From Kribbella sindirgiensis (lineage in GTDB: Bacteria; Actinomycetota; Actinomycetes; Propionibacteriales; Kribbellaceae), in assembly GCF_004331435.1 (NCBI RefSeq), contig NZ_SJKA01000018.1, forward strand, positions 62,001 to 126,000: 64,000 nt of DNA. Reading direction: 5' to 3'. This document shows positions 42,075 to 50,639 of this stretch, piece after piece (the stretch's first letter is position 1; each line of letters opens with the position of its first letter). The position numbers and the translations under genes were made by a program. Under the pieces are notes generated by a model that searched no databases, was not told the DNA's origin, and worked only from the letters and a program-made list of their open reading frames with translations.

Positions 42075-42578
42075 ATGAGCAAGCCGATCTTCGTAGTGCA
42101 GTTGCACGACGCCAGGCGGCTGCATTACGACGTACGGCTCGAGGTGGACGGGGTGCTGAAGTCGTGGGCGGTGCCGCGCGGACCGTCGCTGGATCCGATC
42201 GTGAAACGGCTCGCGGTCTTCACCACGGACCACGACCTCGAGTACGCGGCGTACGAGGGGGTGCACCGCGACGCGCAGTACGGCAGCGGCGCCGTGATCG
42301 TCTGGGACGCCGGCGTCTACACGAACCTCACCCGCGACGACCGGCGGCAACTGGTGGACCCGGCCGAGGCGATCGAGCGCGGGCACTTGAAGGTGCAACT
42401 GCACGGCGTGAAGCTGAACGGGGCCTGGGCGTTCACCCGTACCGGCGGCGACTGGCTCCTGGTCAAGGTGAAGGACGCGGACGCCGATCCGACCCTGGAC
42501 CTGACCGTCACCGAGCCTCGCTCGGTCCTGAGCGGCCTCACGATCGAGGAGATGGCTGAGAGGGCATCTGAGTCCTGA
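42075..42578 (+). CDS. Stand-alone DNA ligase D 3'-phosphoesterase domain protein
   Basis: A 167-residue protein that is only the PE domain of LigD, which removes 3'-phosphates or ribonucleotides from DNA ends in non-homologous end joining. Conserved residues are visible in VVQLHDARRLHYDVRLE (two His and Asp), LKSWAVPRGPS, FTTDHDLEYA (His) and YGSGAVIVWDAG. Ligase and polymerase domains are absent, and Ku and LigD genes are not in the window. The ATG at 42075 follows AGGAG. The stop is directly adjacent to the stop of the convergent nitroreductase. Confidence 0.92.
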   Translation: MSKPIFVVQLHDARRLHYDVRLEVDGVLKSWAVPRGPSLDPIVKRLAVFTTDHDLEYAAYEGVHRDAQYGSGAVIVWDAGVYTNLTRDDRRQLVDPAEAIERGHLKVQLHGVKLNGAWAFTRTGGDWLLVKVKDADADPTLDLTVTEPRSVLSGLTIEEMAERASES

Positions 42579-43226
42579 TCACCAGCCGTCGATGTGCAGT
42601 ACGTCGTCGAGCGGCTGCCGGGGCGCCGGCTTGAAGTTCGTGCCGATCGAGTACGCCGTCGGAATCAGTACGGTCTGCCGGATGTCCTCGGGCAGACCGA
42701 GCAGCTCGGAGACCTCCTGCTCGTAGCTCAGGTGCAGCGTCGTCCACGCCGTACCGAGGCCGCGCGCACGTGCCGCGAGCATGTAGCTCCAAGCTGACGG
42801 CAGGATCGAGCCCCACAGCCCAGCCTGGTTGCCGGCCGGCAGGTTTCGCACCTGCAGACAGGGGATGACCAGCACCGGGACCTGCCCCATGCGCTCACCC
42901 AGGTAGGCCACGCTGTCACCCACTCGGCGCTGCACCGGTCCACGCTCGGGATCGTCCGCGTGGAGCTTCCCCGCTGCGCCCGGACCGGCCAGGTAGGCCT
43001 CGACAGCGCGCCGGTAGTACTCGCCAACCGCAGCGCGCTTCGAAGCGTCCGTGATCACCAGCCAGTGCCACGTCTGCCGGTTGCTCCCCGACGGGCCCTG
43101 CAACGCGATCTCGATGCACTCCCGGATCAGCTCCATCGGCACCGGCCGCTCGAGGTCGAGCCGCTTGCGGACGGTACGAGTCGTTGTCAGCAGCTCGTCG
43201 GGGTTCAGGTCGAGTGTGTACGTCAC
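42579..43226 (-). CDS. Nitroreductase-family FMN oxidoreductase
   Basis: A 215-residue flavoprotein. Family patterns are TTTRTVRKRLD at the start, EIALQGPSGSNRQTWHWLVI for FMN binding (residues 39-58) and RGLGTAWTTLHLSYEQEVSELLGLP near 155. It probably reduces nitro or quinone compounds or acts as a dehydrogenase using NAD(P)H. It faces the LigD-PE gene with zero bases between the two stop codons. Confidence 0.92.
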   Translation of the reverse strand: MTYTLDLNPDELLTTTRTVRKRLDLERPVPMELIRECIEIALQGPSGSNRQTWHWLVITDASKRAAVGEYYRRAVEAYLAGPGAAGKLHADDPERGPVQRRVGDSVAYLGERMGQVPVLVIPCLQVRNLPAGNQAGLWGSILPSAWSYMLAARARGLGTAWTTLHLSYEQEVSELLGLPEDIRQTVLIPTAYSIGTNFKPAPRQPLDDVLHIDGW

Positions 43227-43239
43227 GGCAAACAGTTTG

Positions 43240-44199
43240 TCAGCAGACGTAGGTGCTGTTCGGGTGGACCTTCTCGCAGTAGCGGACGTGCAGGTGGTTG
43301 TCGTGTGCCGGCCAGTTCTGGGTGAGGCCCTCGCTGATCAGGGTCGGGTCGTTGAACCAGATGTACTTCACGTGCCCCGGCGCTGCGGCGCGAACGGCCT
43401 GGATGAGCTGGCGAGTGGCAGCCCGGTCGTACGTCGAGGACTCCCAGGTGATCCGGCCCGCGGTGCACTGGGCGTTGTCGGTCCGGATCGGCCAGATGTC
43501 GACGTCCATGCCGTTCTCGTGGCTGGCGTGCCCCGGGATGTCACCACCGTGCTCGAACCCCGCATCGCCGTACGGCACCTTGCCCTGGCCGGTGGAGGCG
43601 AAGGAGCGGGCTGCCGCCTCCATCTGCGCGACAGGCGCGGCAGCTGCCCAGTTGGCCGCCGTACCGTTGCCGTCCGGATCCTGGTCGCACAGGTTCGCGC
43701 TGAAGTCCGGGTAGTCGTAGTGCCAGGCCAGGTTGCGCCACGTGATCGGACCGACGACTCCGTCCGCACCGATCCCCGCATGCGACTGGAAGGACACGAC
43801 CGCGTCGCGGACCGCCGTACTGAAGACACCGTCGACGGGGAGGCTGAGGCGACGCTTGGCGTTCAGCTCGACCTGCAATGCCTTCACCGCGGCATTGCTG
43901 TCACCGGAACGAATCGTGGGCGCCAACGCGGCCCACGTCTGCGGTCCGACGATCCCGTCGACGCCGAGACCCTTGGCGGTCTGGAACGCCTTTGCCGCGG
44001 TGACGGTGGTTGCGCCGAACACCCCGTCCGCGTCGACGGACTGCCCGGCATGCTGCAGCAGGAACTGGATCGCCTGTACGTCGGCACCACGGTTGCCACT
44101 GCTCTGCGTCGGGAAGAACGCGTTGGCGTAGGCCTGGGCCGACGCCGGCACGAGCGCGGTGATGACGAGAACGGTCAGAGCAAGCAGAGCACGTCGCAT
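43240..44199 (-). CDS. Secreted murein endopeptidase (M74/MepA-like) with two peptidoglycan-binding domains
   Basis: A 319-residue exported protein. The signal peptide (residues 1-23, ends ASAQA) is followed by two PG_binding_1 domains (GNRGADVQAIQFLLQH, DGVFGATTVTAAKAFQ and SNAAVKALQVELNA, DGVFSTAVRDAVVSFQ). The C-terminal zinc peptidase has FEHGGDIPGHASHENGMDVDIWP and DNHLHVRYC, giving the His/Asp/His ligands of M74 endopeptidases that cut peptidoglycan cross-links. The cysteines at the end may form disulfides. Confidence 0.88.
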   Translation of the reverse strand: MRRALLALTVLVITALVPASAQAYANAFFPTQSSGNRGADVQAIQFLLQHAGQSVDADGVFGATTVTAAKAFQTAKGLGVDGIVGPQTWAALAPTIRSGDSNAAVKALQVELNAKRRLSLPVDGVFSTAVRDAVVSFQSHAGIGADGVVGPITWRNLAWHYDYPDFSANLCDQDPDGNGTAANWAAAAPVAQMEAAARSFASTGQGKVPYGDAGFEHGGDIPGHASHENGMDVDIWPIRTDNAQCTAGRITWESSTYDRAATRQLIQAVRAAAPGHVKYIWFNDPTLISEGLTQNWPAHDNHLHVRYCEKVHPNSTYVC

Positions 44200-44278
44200 G
44201 AGTCCCTCCGGGGCGGATGAGGTAACTGACTAACGCTCACCCGACACGATGGGTCATTATCTTCCGCTCTGCAAGACC

Positions 44279-44896
44279 TCACTCGAAGGGGGTGGGGTCT
44301 CCGGAGCCGACGCGGACGACCTCGGGGACGTCGTCGGAGAAGTCGATGACGGTGGTCGGGTCGGTGCCGGCCTCGCCCTCGATGACGGCGTCGATCTGGT
44401 TGTCGAGCTCTTCCTTGATCTCCCAGCCCTGCGTCATCGGCTCCTCGTGGCCGGGGAGCAGGAGCGTGCTGGAGACCAGCGGTTCGCCCAGCTCGGCGAC
44501 CAGGGCCTGGGTGACGACGTGGTCGGGGATGCGCACACCGACGGTCTTCTTCTTCGGGTGCAGCAGCCGCCGCGGGACCTCCTTGGTGGCCGGCAGGATG
44601 AACGTGTAGCTGCCCGGCGTGGCCGCCTTGATCGAGCGGAAGACCGCGTTGCTGATGTGCACGAACTGACCGAGCTGCGCGAAGTTCTCGCACACCAGCG
44701 TGAAGTGGTGCCGGTCGTCCAGGTGCCGGATCGTGCGGATCCGGTCGATGCCGTCCCGGTTGCCCAGCTGGCACCCGAGCGCGTAGCAGGAATCGGTCGG
44801 GTACGCGATCAGCCCGTCCTCGCGCAGCAGGTCCACCACCTGCCCGATCGACCGCCGCTGAGGGTTCTCGGGATGGATGTCGAAATACCTGGCCAT
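44279..44896 (-). CDS. L-threonylcarbamoyladenylate synthase-type protein (Sua5/YciO/YrdC)
   Basis: A 205-residue single-domain YrdC-fold protein. DGLIAYPTDSCYALGC (residues 27-42) and IRTIRHLDDRHHFTLVC are family blocks, and PGSYTFILPATKEVPRRLLHPKKKTVGVRIPDH follows. The pattern is nearest the YciO subgroup, so a role in tRNA t6A formation is possible but not certain. The ATG at 44896 is chosen; earlier in-frame codons lie in the adjacent inverted-repeat element. Confidence 0.88.
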   Translation of the reverse strand: MARYFDIHPENPQRRSIGQVVDLLREDGLIAYPTDSCYALGCQLGNRDGIDRIRTIRHLDDRHHFTLVCENFAQLGQFVHISNAVFRSIKAATPGSYTFILPATKEVPRRLLHPKKKTVGVRIPDHVVTQALVAELGEPLVSSTLLLPGHEEPMTQGWEIKEELDNQIDAVIEGEAGTDPTTVIDFSDDVPEVVRVGSGDPTPFE

Positions 44897-44910
44897 GACC
44901 GCCGAGCTTA

Positions 44911-45073
44911 GGGCATGGCTCCCGATCCCACGCCGTCGCGAGGAGGTGCTCGGTGCGGTGCATCGGCGCGCGGGGGCGAAGGTCTCGATGCGGAGCATCG
45001 TGGCCTTTGCACCCGTGCGGCGAGGTGCCGTGCCGAGTGCCCCGCAGTAGGCGTGGGGTCGGGAGCCATGCCC
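44911..45073. repeat. 163-bp element with 24-bp inverted ends (MITE-like)
   Basis: The ends 44911-44934 and 45050-45073 are inverted copies matching at 23 of 24 bases (GGGCATGGCTCCC outermost). The inside pairs further, with GU wobble, around GTGCTCGGTGCGG/GCCGTGCCGAGTGC, and centres on CGATGCGGAGCATCG. The right end abuts the sortase stop codon. No target duplication is obvious. It is either a miniature transposable element or a long structured RNA/terminator. Confidence 0.65.
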
Positions 45074-45721
45074 TCACTGCGCGAGGCCGATGGGCAGGGC
45101 AGTCACCACCAAGTTGTCCTCGTAGCCGCCGCGCGACGCGTCGTACGCACCCGTGCAGGTGATCAGTACGAGCCTGTGGTCGGTGGTCTGGTCGAACGCG
45201 CCGCTCTTCGTCGCGAGGGCGTCCTTCCGCACCGACACGACCGAGACGACCCGGTACGACGCCGTATGCCCGGACCCGTTCAGTACGACGACCTCACCGC
45301 GCCGTACGCCGAGCAACCGGGAGAAGAACCCGAGCCCCTCGGTCTTCGAATCGACATGACCGGCGAGCACCACAGAACCGAACGGGTCACCCGCCTCCGC
45401 CCCACCGTCCCACCAGCCGACTCGACGCGCCCCAGGCACCTGAAGCTGGCCGGCGACGGTAGTTGCCGGAAGCACCGGTGCGCCGGCGCCGCCGGGCAGC
45501 ACCACCCGCTCCGGGACGAAACGGATGCGCTGACTCGGTGCCGGCGTACCGACGCGTCCCGGTGGCGCCGACCCCGGAGCGGTCCGCTCGGTGGGTGACG
45601 GCGTCGCGCCGTGCTTGAAACTGACCGTGGTCGTGGGTGTGGGCACTGCGCCGTCCGCCTCGGCCGAGCAGCCGGCCAAGGCGAGACAGCACAGTGCCGT
45701 ACCTGCGAGTCGCCGGTTCAG
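45074..45721 (-). CDS. Class F sortase (lipoprotein) starting at CTG
   Basis: A 215-residue class F sortase-like transpeptidase. The catalytic set is His122 (LAGHVDSK), Cys189 (VLITCTGAYD) and Arg197 (ASRGGYEDNLVV). The N-terminus is a perfect lipoprotein signal with RRLAGTALCCLALAGC (lipobox Cys18) when translation starts at the CTG at 45721. The ribosome site AAAGGTGG is seven bases before it and the CTG overlaps the upstream stop (CTGA). In-frame GTG codons further upstream would bury the signal peptide. It is coupled to the DUF4397 gene. Confidence 0.88.
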   Translation of the reverse strand: MNRRLAGTALCCLALAGCSAEADGAVPTPTTTVSFKHGATPSPTERTAPGSAPPGRVGTPAPSQRIRFVPERVVLPGGAGAPVLPATTVAGQLQVPGARRVGWWDGGAEAGDPFGSVVLAGHVDSKTEGLGFFSRLLGVRRGEVVVLNGSGHTASYRVVSVVSVRKDALATKSGAFDQTTDHRLVLITCTGAYDASRGGYEDNLVVTALPIGLAQ

Positions 45722-46614
45722 CGACGGACCACCTTTCGGCCCGTGAAGACCGCCACCCCGAGCGCGGCGAGGAACACCACGATCCACAAGCCGGACTGGG
45801 CGGCGGGGCTCTGCGCCTGGTCGAGCCCCGCCGCCTGTCCGCCGGTTCCGGTGTTCACCTCGGACGGCTTGGCCGACCCGGTCGCCGGAACCTTGATCGT
45901 GCCGAGCGCGACCGTCATCGTCTTCTGCGCCGGAGCGCCGATCGCGAACACCCTGGTCAGGTACCCCGCCTGCACCGGCAGGTCCAGCGGGCCGAGGACG
46001 ACCGGTGACGTCGCACCGGTCGGCACGATGTCGACCTTGTACGTGCCCGCCGGAACGACCACGTCCAGGGATTCACCGTTCGCGACGTTCTGGAAAAGTA
46101 CCTTTCCGTTCACCCGGATGTCAGCCGGACCGACCGCCGCATCGTGCGCGACCCGCAATCCGGCTTTGTCCTTCGGCACCGCGGTCAACTTGTTCGCGTA
46201 CGTCGTGATCAGCGGCGCCCCGGTCGGCGACACCGGCTGATGAATGACGACGTCCAGACTGGCCCCGGATCCCGCGGACACCTCGCGCTGGATCACCACC
46301 TTGCCGTCCTGCCGGGCGGTGATCATGCGCTTGCCGGATGCGACCCCGAACGGCCCGACAAGCTTCCCACCTGCAACCTTGCTGGCAACCTGACGCCCGT
46401 CGACGCTGATGTCCAGGCTCCGCCCGGGCAGGCCCTGGACGAAGTACAGGTTGGCGCCGGCGGCCGCTTTCGCGGGCACCGTGAGTAGTGCCGGTGCGGC
46501 CGCGACGAGCACCGCGAGCAGCAACGGAAGTACTCTCCGAATTACCGAACCGTGAATTCTCGTAACATTTTCATGCACCGCCCGGGATTGCCCGGACACA
46601 CTCCGTCTCCGCAT
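45718..46614 (-). CDS. DUF4397-domain surface protein
   Basis: A 298-residue exported protein. After a long N-region and signal peptide (VLPLLLAVLVAAAPALL, ending near residue 51) come two DUF4397-type beta repeats (NLYFVQGLPGRSLDISVDG and LRVAHDAAVGPADIRVNG). A C-terminal membrane helix and RKVVRR anchor end it. DUF4397 proteins are often paired with class F sortases, but here no LPXTG-type sorting motif is present before the helix. The ATG at 46614 has GGGGAG five bases upstream. It is divergent from a lipoprotein gene. Confidence 0.88.
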   Translation of the reverse strand: MRRRSVSGQSRAVHENVTRIHGSVIRRVLPLLLAVLVAAAPALLTVPAKAAAGANLYFVQGLPGRSLDISVDGRQVASKVAGGKLVGPFGVASGKRMITARQDGKVVIQREVSAGSGASLDVVIHQPVSPTGAPLITTYANKLTAVPKDKAGLRVAHDAAVGPADIRVNGKVLFQNVANGESLDVVVPAGTYKVDIVPTGATSPVVLGPLDLPVQAGYLTRVFAIGAPAQKTMTVALGTIKVPATGSAKPSEVNTGTGGQAAGLDQAQSPAAQSGLWIVVFLAALGVAVFTGRKVVRR

Positions 46615-46655
46615 TTTGTCTCCCCCTCGGAGTTCACCGGAAAATTGTGAAACAA

Positions 46656-46681
46656 ACGCCCGACCCCATGAATTCGGGCGT
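46656..46681. promoter_or_regulatory. Inverted repeat between divergent surface-protein genes
   Basis: ACGCCCGA (46656-46663) and TCGGGCGT (46674-46681) are perfect arms around a 10-base loop. A TATCGT box (46681-46686) adjoins on the plus strand. It may be an operator shared by the DUF4397 and lipoprotein genes. Confidence 0.45.
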
Positions 46682-46758
46682 ATCGTATGCGGAAGTCCGA
46701 CCCGATCGCCAGAGGTAGCGATTCTTCTTTGCGGTCAGGTCCGTTTTGGGGGGCGGAG

Positions 46759-47475
46759 GTGGAGGAGTCGCGACGTACGAGGACCCGCTACCTGACGGCG
46801 GTCGCGCTGTTGCTGGGGTACAGCGCGACCGTCTCCTGCTCCACCGGATCCGTCGGTCCGGCTGCACCGAGCCCGGGACTCGGCAGCTCCGGCCCGCCCG
46901 CACCGATCACCTCGACGCCGACGCCGGGCACCGGTGAGACCAAGCCGGGGATCGCGCTCACCGCGGTGCCGCGGCCGGACGGTTCGTTCGACGTCACCGA
47001 GAACCTGATGTTGCCGACGGCCACGGACATCCTGCCGGTGCAGCTGCCGGCGTCCGGTGAGCACCTGCCCGGAATGATGGCCCGGACGACACCCCGGGTG
47101 ACGAACCTGAAACTGCTCGCCGACGATCAGTCCGTGCGGCTCGAGAACACCACGCTGACAGCGGCCGACTACATTCCGTTGACCGCCGCGGCGACCAGGA
47201 TCCAGCTGACGTACCGGCTGTCCGGCTCGACGGTGCGCGCCTTGCCGTTGCCGTCACCGTCGACCCGTGCGGCCGCGGCCATCCGTCCCCTGACCGCGGG
47301 CACGGACAGCACGCTGCCGACCGACCTGACAGTCACCGGCGGGCTGCTGAACGCGGTCTGTCCGTTGATGACCGAGACCCGGTGCGCGGTCGGCGATCCG
47401 CCCGACCTCACGATCCAGCCCGACATCCCGGCCGGCAAGGCCCTCGTCGTACTCCAACTGGATCTGCCACGCTGA
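46759..47475 (+). CDS. Putative lipoprotein of unknown function
   Basis: A 238-residue exported protein with no recognised domain. The GTG at 46759 follows GGGGGG by five bases. The signal peptide YLTAVALLLGYSATVSC ends in a lipobox-like Cys, then a Ser/Pro/Gly-rich linker and a beta-rich region (DGSFDVTENLMLPTATDILPVQL). Three later cysteines (two in AVCPLMTETRC) could form disulfides. An ATG at 46687 in the same frame is less likely because it sits against the candidate -10 box. It lies divergent from the DUF4397/sortase pair and may act with it. Confidence 0.7.
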   Translation: MEESRRTRTRYLTAVALLLGYSATVSCSTGSVGPAAPSPGLGSSGPPAPITSTPTPGTGETKPGIALTAVPRPDGSFDVTENLMLPTATDILPVQLPASGEHLPGMMARTTPRVTNLKLLADDQSVRLENTTLTAADYIPLTAAATRIQLTYRLSGSTVRALPLPSPSTRAAAAIRPLTAGTDSTLPTDLTVTGGLLNAVCPLMTETRCAVGDPPDLTIQPDIPAGKALVVLQLDLPR

Positions 47476-47479
47476 CTCC

Positions 47480-48958
47480 ATGACTGATGAGCGGATCGCG
47501 CTGGGCACGGCGCGAGGGCGGTGGGTGCTGGCCGCCACCGCGCTGGGGTCGGGGATGGCGTTCCTGGACGGGACCGTCGTCAACGTCGCGCTGCCGGCGA
47601 TGGGCGAGGACCTGAACGCCGACATGGCCGGCCTGCAGTGGATCGTCAACGGCTACATGCTGATGCTGGCGGCGCTGGTACTGCTCAGCGGTTCACTCGG
47701 CGACCGGCTCGGGCGGCGGCGTACGTTCGTGGTCGGGGTGATCTGGTTCGCCGCGGCCTCGGTCGTGTGCGCGATCGCCCCGAACCTCGAGGTGATGATC
47801 GCAGGCCGCGTGCTGCAAGGCATCGGCGGTGCACTGCTGACCCCGGGCAGCCTGGCCATCTTGCAGACGACGTTCCAGCACTCCGATCGCGGTAAGGCCG
47901 TCGGCACCTGGTCGGGTCTCACCTCGGTCGCGGCGGCTGTCGGCCCGTTCGTCGGCGGCAGTCTGGTCGACAGCGGATCGTGGCAGCTGATCTTCCTGCT
48001 CAACGTGCCGCTCGCGCTGGTGACGGTTCTCGTCACACTCCGGCACGTACCGGAGACCCGCGACGAGGAGGCCGCCGGCAAGCTCGACGTCAACGGCGCG
48101 ATCCTCGCGACCGTCGGCCTCGCCGGCGTCACGTACGGCCTGATCAGCGCCGGCGACCACGGTTTCGGCGACGCGATGGTGCTGACCAGCCTGGCGATCG
48201 GCGTCGTCGCCTTCGTCGCGTTCATCGAGGTGGAACGGCGCGGCGCGTACCCGATGCTGCCGTTGAACATCTTCGCCAACCGCCGCTTCACCGGCGCGAA
48301 CCTGGTCACCGTCGTCGTGTACGGCGCCCTCGGTACGGCGACCTTCCTGGTCGTCGTCTACCTGCAGACCGCCCTGCACTACTCCGCTCTCTGGGCCGGC
48401 GCTGCCCTGCTCCCGATGACCGTACTGATGCTCGGCCTGTCCGGGTACGCCGGTGGTCTGGCCGACCGGATCGGTCCGCGCATCCCGATGACCGTCGGGC
48501 CGGTGCTGATGGCCGGCGGGTTCCTGTTGATGCTGCGGATCAACACGGGCACGAGTTACTACACCGCCGTACTGCCCGCCGTCGTTCTGCTCGGGCTCGG
48601 TCTGGTCGCGACCGTGGCGCCGCTGACCGCGACCGTACTGTCGTCCGTCGAGGACCACCACGCGGGCATCGCGTCCGGGGTGAACAACGCGGTCGCCCGG
48701 TCGGCGCAGCTGATGGCGGTCGCGGCGATCCCGATGGCGGCCGGTATCACCGGCGACGCGTACCGCGATCCCGTTGCCTTCCACAACGGATTCGGGCACG
48801 CGTTGTGGATCTCGGCCGTCCTCGCGGCAGCCGGCGGCGTGATCGCGTGGGTGACACTCGGCGACCGCGGCGTACCGCGCAAGCACGACGTCGTACACCA
48901 CCACACCCATTGCGCGCTCGAAGCTCCGCCGTACGCCGACAGCCGCACGCCGAGCTGA
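47480..48958 (+). CDS. MFS drug/H+ antiporter (DHA2 family)
   Basis: A 492-residue exporter with 14 predicted membrane helices and DHA2 motifs: DGTVVNVALPAMGEDL near residue 30, GSLGDRLGRRRTFVVG (about 70-85) and GRVLQGIGGALLTPGS. The C-terminus carries an unusual histidine run (VVHHHTHCALE) after the last helix, possibly metal-binding. The ATG at 47480 lies 5 bp after the lipoprotein gene. The substrate is unknown; related pumps export antibiotics or dyes. Confidence 0.91.
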   Translation: MTDERIALGTARGRWVLAATALGSGMAFLDGTVVNVALPAMGEDLNADMAGLQWIVNGYMLMLAALVLLSGSLGDRLGRRRTFVVGVIWFAAASVVCAIAPNLEVMIAGRVLQGIGGALLTPGSLAILQTTFQHSDRGKAVGTWSGLTSVAAAVGPFVGGSLVDSGSWQLIFLLNVPLALVTVLVTLRHVPETRDEEAAGKLDVNGAILATVGLAGVTYGLISAGDHGFGDAMVLTSLAIGVVAFVAFIEVERRGAYPMLPLNIFANRRFTGANLVTVVVYGALGTATFLVVVYLQTALHYSALWAGAALLPMTVLMLGLSGYAGGLADRIGPRIPMTVGPVLMAGGFLLMLRINTGTSYYTAVLPAVVLLGLGLVATVAPLTATVLSSVEDHHAGIASGVNNAVARSAQLMAVAAIPMAAGITGDAYRDPVAFHNGFGHALWISAVLAAAGGVIAWVTLGDRGVPRKHDVVHHHTHCALEAPPYADSRTPS

Positions 48959-48967
48959 TTTGTCGAC

Positions 48968-49702
48968 TTATCTCGCAAGGTAGTGCGCGCGGCTGTCCGG
49001 GTCCAGGCGCTCGATGGCGTAGCGGAGCATGGTGCGCGGCATCCGGGTCGCGTACCGGTCCAGGAAGGCGCGCAGCTCGTCCTCGGAGACCCGCTTGCCC
49101 GCCTCCCGCAACATCCAGCCGGAGGCCTTGTGCACAAGGTCTTCTCGATCGTCGAGAACCTCGGCGGCCAGCCGGTACGTGTCCGCGGTCTGCCCCTGGC
49201 CGATCAGGAACTGCGTGGCGACCAGCGCGATCCGGCGTTCCCACAGCTGGTCGGAGCGGATCAGTACGTAGAGGGGATCGCGCGGCTTGTCGAGCAGGTA
49301 CCCGCCGACGACCTGCGGCGCGCTGCAGTCGACCAGGTCCCAGTTGTTGATGTACGCCGTACTGCTTGTGTACAGCTCGTAGATCGCGGTGAGCTCCTGA
49401 GGGTTCGCCGTCCGGGGCTTGAGGCTGCGGGTCGCGCGATCGGCCAGTAGGCAAAGGATCGCGAGCCGATGCTCGTGCACCGGGCTGGTCAGGGCCTGCG
49501 CGAGCTCGGGCAGCGGGAGGTCGGCGCGCAGGTACGGCTTGAGGATGCCGCGGATCGTCGAGAGCTTCACGCCGATCATCTGGTCGCCGTGGCCGTAGCC
49601 GCCGGGCTGGAGCTGGAAGTAGCGCGCGAGTACCTCCGCCACCGCGGGATCCGCGGCGGCGTCGACGTCGGCGATCAGGCCCTTGGTGCTGTTGGTGATC
49701 AG
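48968..49702 (-). CDS. AlkD-like DNA alkylation repair protein starting at CTG
   Basis: A 244-residue HEAT-repeat DNA glycosylase-like protein that probably excises alkylated bases. The family pattern is AEVLARYFQLQPGGYGHGDQ, IGVKLSTIR, INNWDLVDCSAPQVVGGYL and WERRIALVATQFLI. The best start is CTG 49702, eight bases after GGAGGG and overlapping the SDR stop (CTGA). The only ATG in frame (49747) lies inside the SDR gene without a ribosome site and would add 15 charged residues. Confidence 0.87.
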   Translation of the reverse strand: MITNSTKGLIADVDAAADPAVAEVLARYFQLQPGGYGHGDQMIGVKLSTIRGILKPYLRADLPLPELAQALTSPVHEHRLAILCLLADRATRSLKPRTANPQELTAIYELYTSSTAYINNWDLVDCSAPQVVGGYLLDKPRDPLYVLIRSDQLWERRIALVATQFLIGQGQTADTYRLAAEVLDDREDLVHKASGWMLREAGKRVSEDELRAFLDRYATRMPRTMLRYAIERLDPDSRAHYLAR

Positions 49703-50442
49703 ACCAGCATCCCTCCGGTCGCGCGGAGGTTCTGCCCGGTCATCCATCGGGCGTCCGGACCGGCGAGGAACGCGACCACGTCCGCGACCTCGGCCGGCTC
49801 ACCCATCCGGCCGAGCGCGGTGATGCCGACCAGGGCCTCCTGCACCGCGGGCGGATTGTGGTCGTGGAACATGTCGGTGTCGGTCGCGCCCGGCGACACC
49901 GTGTTGACCGTGATCGCCCGCGGGCCGTACTCGCGGGCGGCGACCTTCACGAACTGTTCGAGCGCTGCTTTGCTCGCGGCGTACAACGAGATCCCAGGCC
50001 CCGGCATCACGGTGTTGAGGGTGGACAGCGCGACGATCCGTCCGCCGTCCGGGAGGACGCGGCCGGCGCGCTGGATCGCGAAGTACGGACCTTTGACGTT
50101 CGTCGCGAACAGCTGGTCGTAGTCCTCGACCGTGACCTCGGCGATCGGCTTCACCATCGCCTGCGCCGCATTGCAGACGAAGATGTCCAGCGTCCCGGTC
50201 GGCTCGGCCGCCTTGCCGAACAGCTCGTCGATCCCGGACAGGTCCGCCTGATCCGCCTGTACGGCGATCGCCTCGCCACCGGCCGCCTTCACCTCCGCGA
50301 CCACCTCGGCCGCGGCCGCTTCGCTGCTCGCATACGTGAAAGTCACCACGGCGCCGTCCGCGGCCAACCGCCGTACGATCGCCGCGCCGATCCCCCGCGA
50401 GCCACCGGTGACCAGCGCTGCCTTACCGTCGAGAACGCCCAT
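49699..50442 (-). CDS. Short-chain dehydrogenase/reductase
   Basis: A 247-residue classical SDR. The cofactor loop is VTGGSRGIGAAI (residues 11-22), NNAG equivalent is CNAAQAMV, catalytic Ser is in VALSTLNTV and the Tyr-Lys pair is LYAASKAALEQF (about 154-158). NADP(H) preference is likely from the basic residue after the glycine loop. FabG-like 3-oxoacyl or ketone reduction is possible. It is translationally coupled to the AlkD-like gene. Confidence 0.91.
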   Translation of the reverse strand: MGVLDGKAALVTGGSRGIGAAIVRRLAADGAVVTFTYASSEAAAAEVVAEVKAAGGEAIAVQADQADLSGIDELFGKAAEPTGTLDIFVCNAAQAMVKPIAEVTVEDYDQLFATNVKGPYFAIQRAGRVLPDGGRIVALSTLNTVMPGPGISLYAASKAALEQFVKVAAREYGPRAITVNTVSPGATDTDMFHDHNPPAVQEALVGITALGRMGEPAEVADVVAFLAGPDARWMTGQNLRATGGMLV

Positions 50443-50639
50443 ACCGCCTTGTCTACCACCCGGCTGGGTCCGTCGTTTGTTTGACTCTGACAGCGCTTAC
50501 AACCGTCAGGTCACGCTCCGGCGTCCATCGTCGGTGCACCCGTTGTACGGCTCGCTCGTTGGGGCATACGGTGTGAGGACAGGGCAGTTCCATACCGCCA
50601 GGACCCGCGTTCGTGGCGCTACCCGGGGGAGAGACCCGC

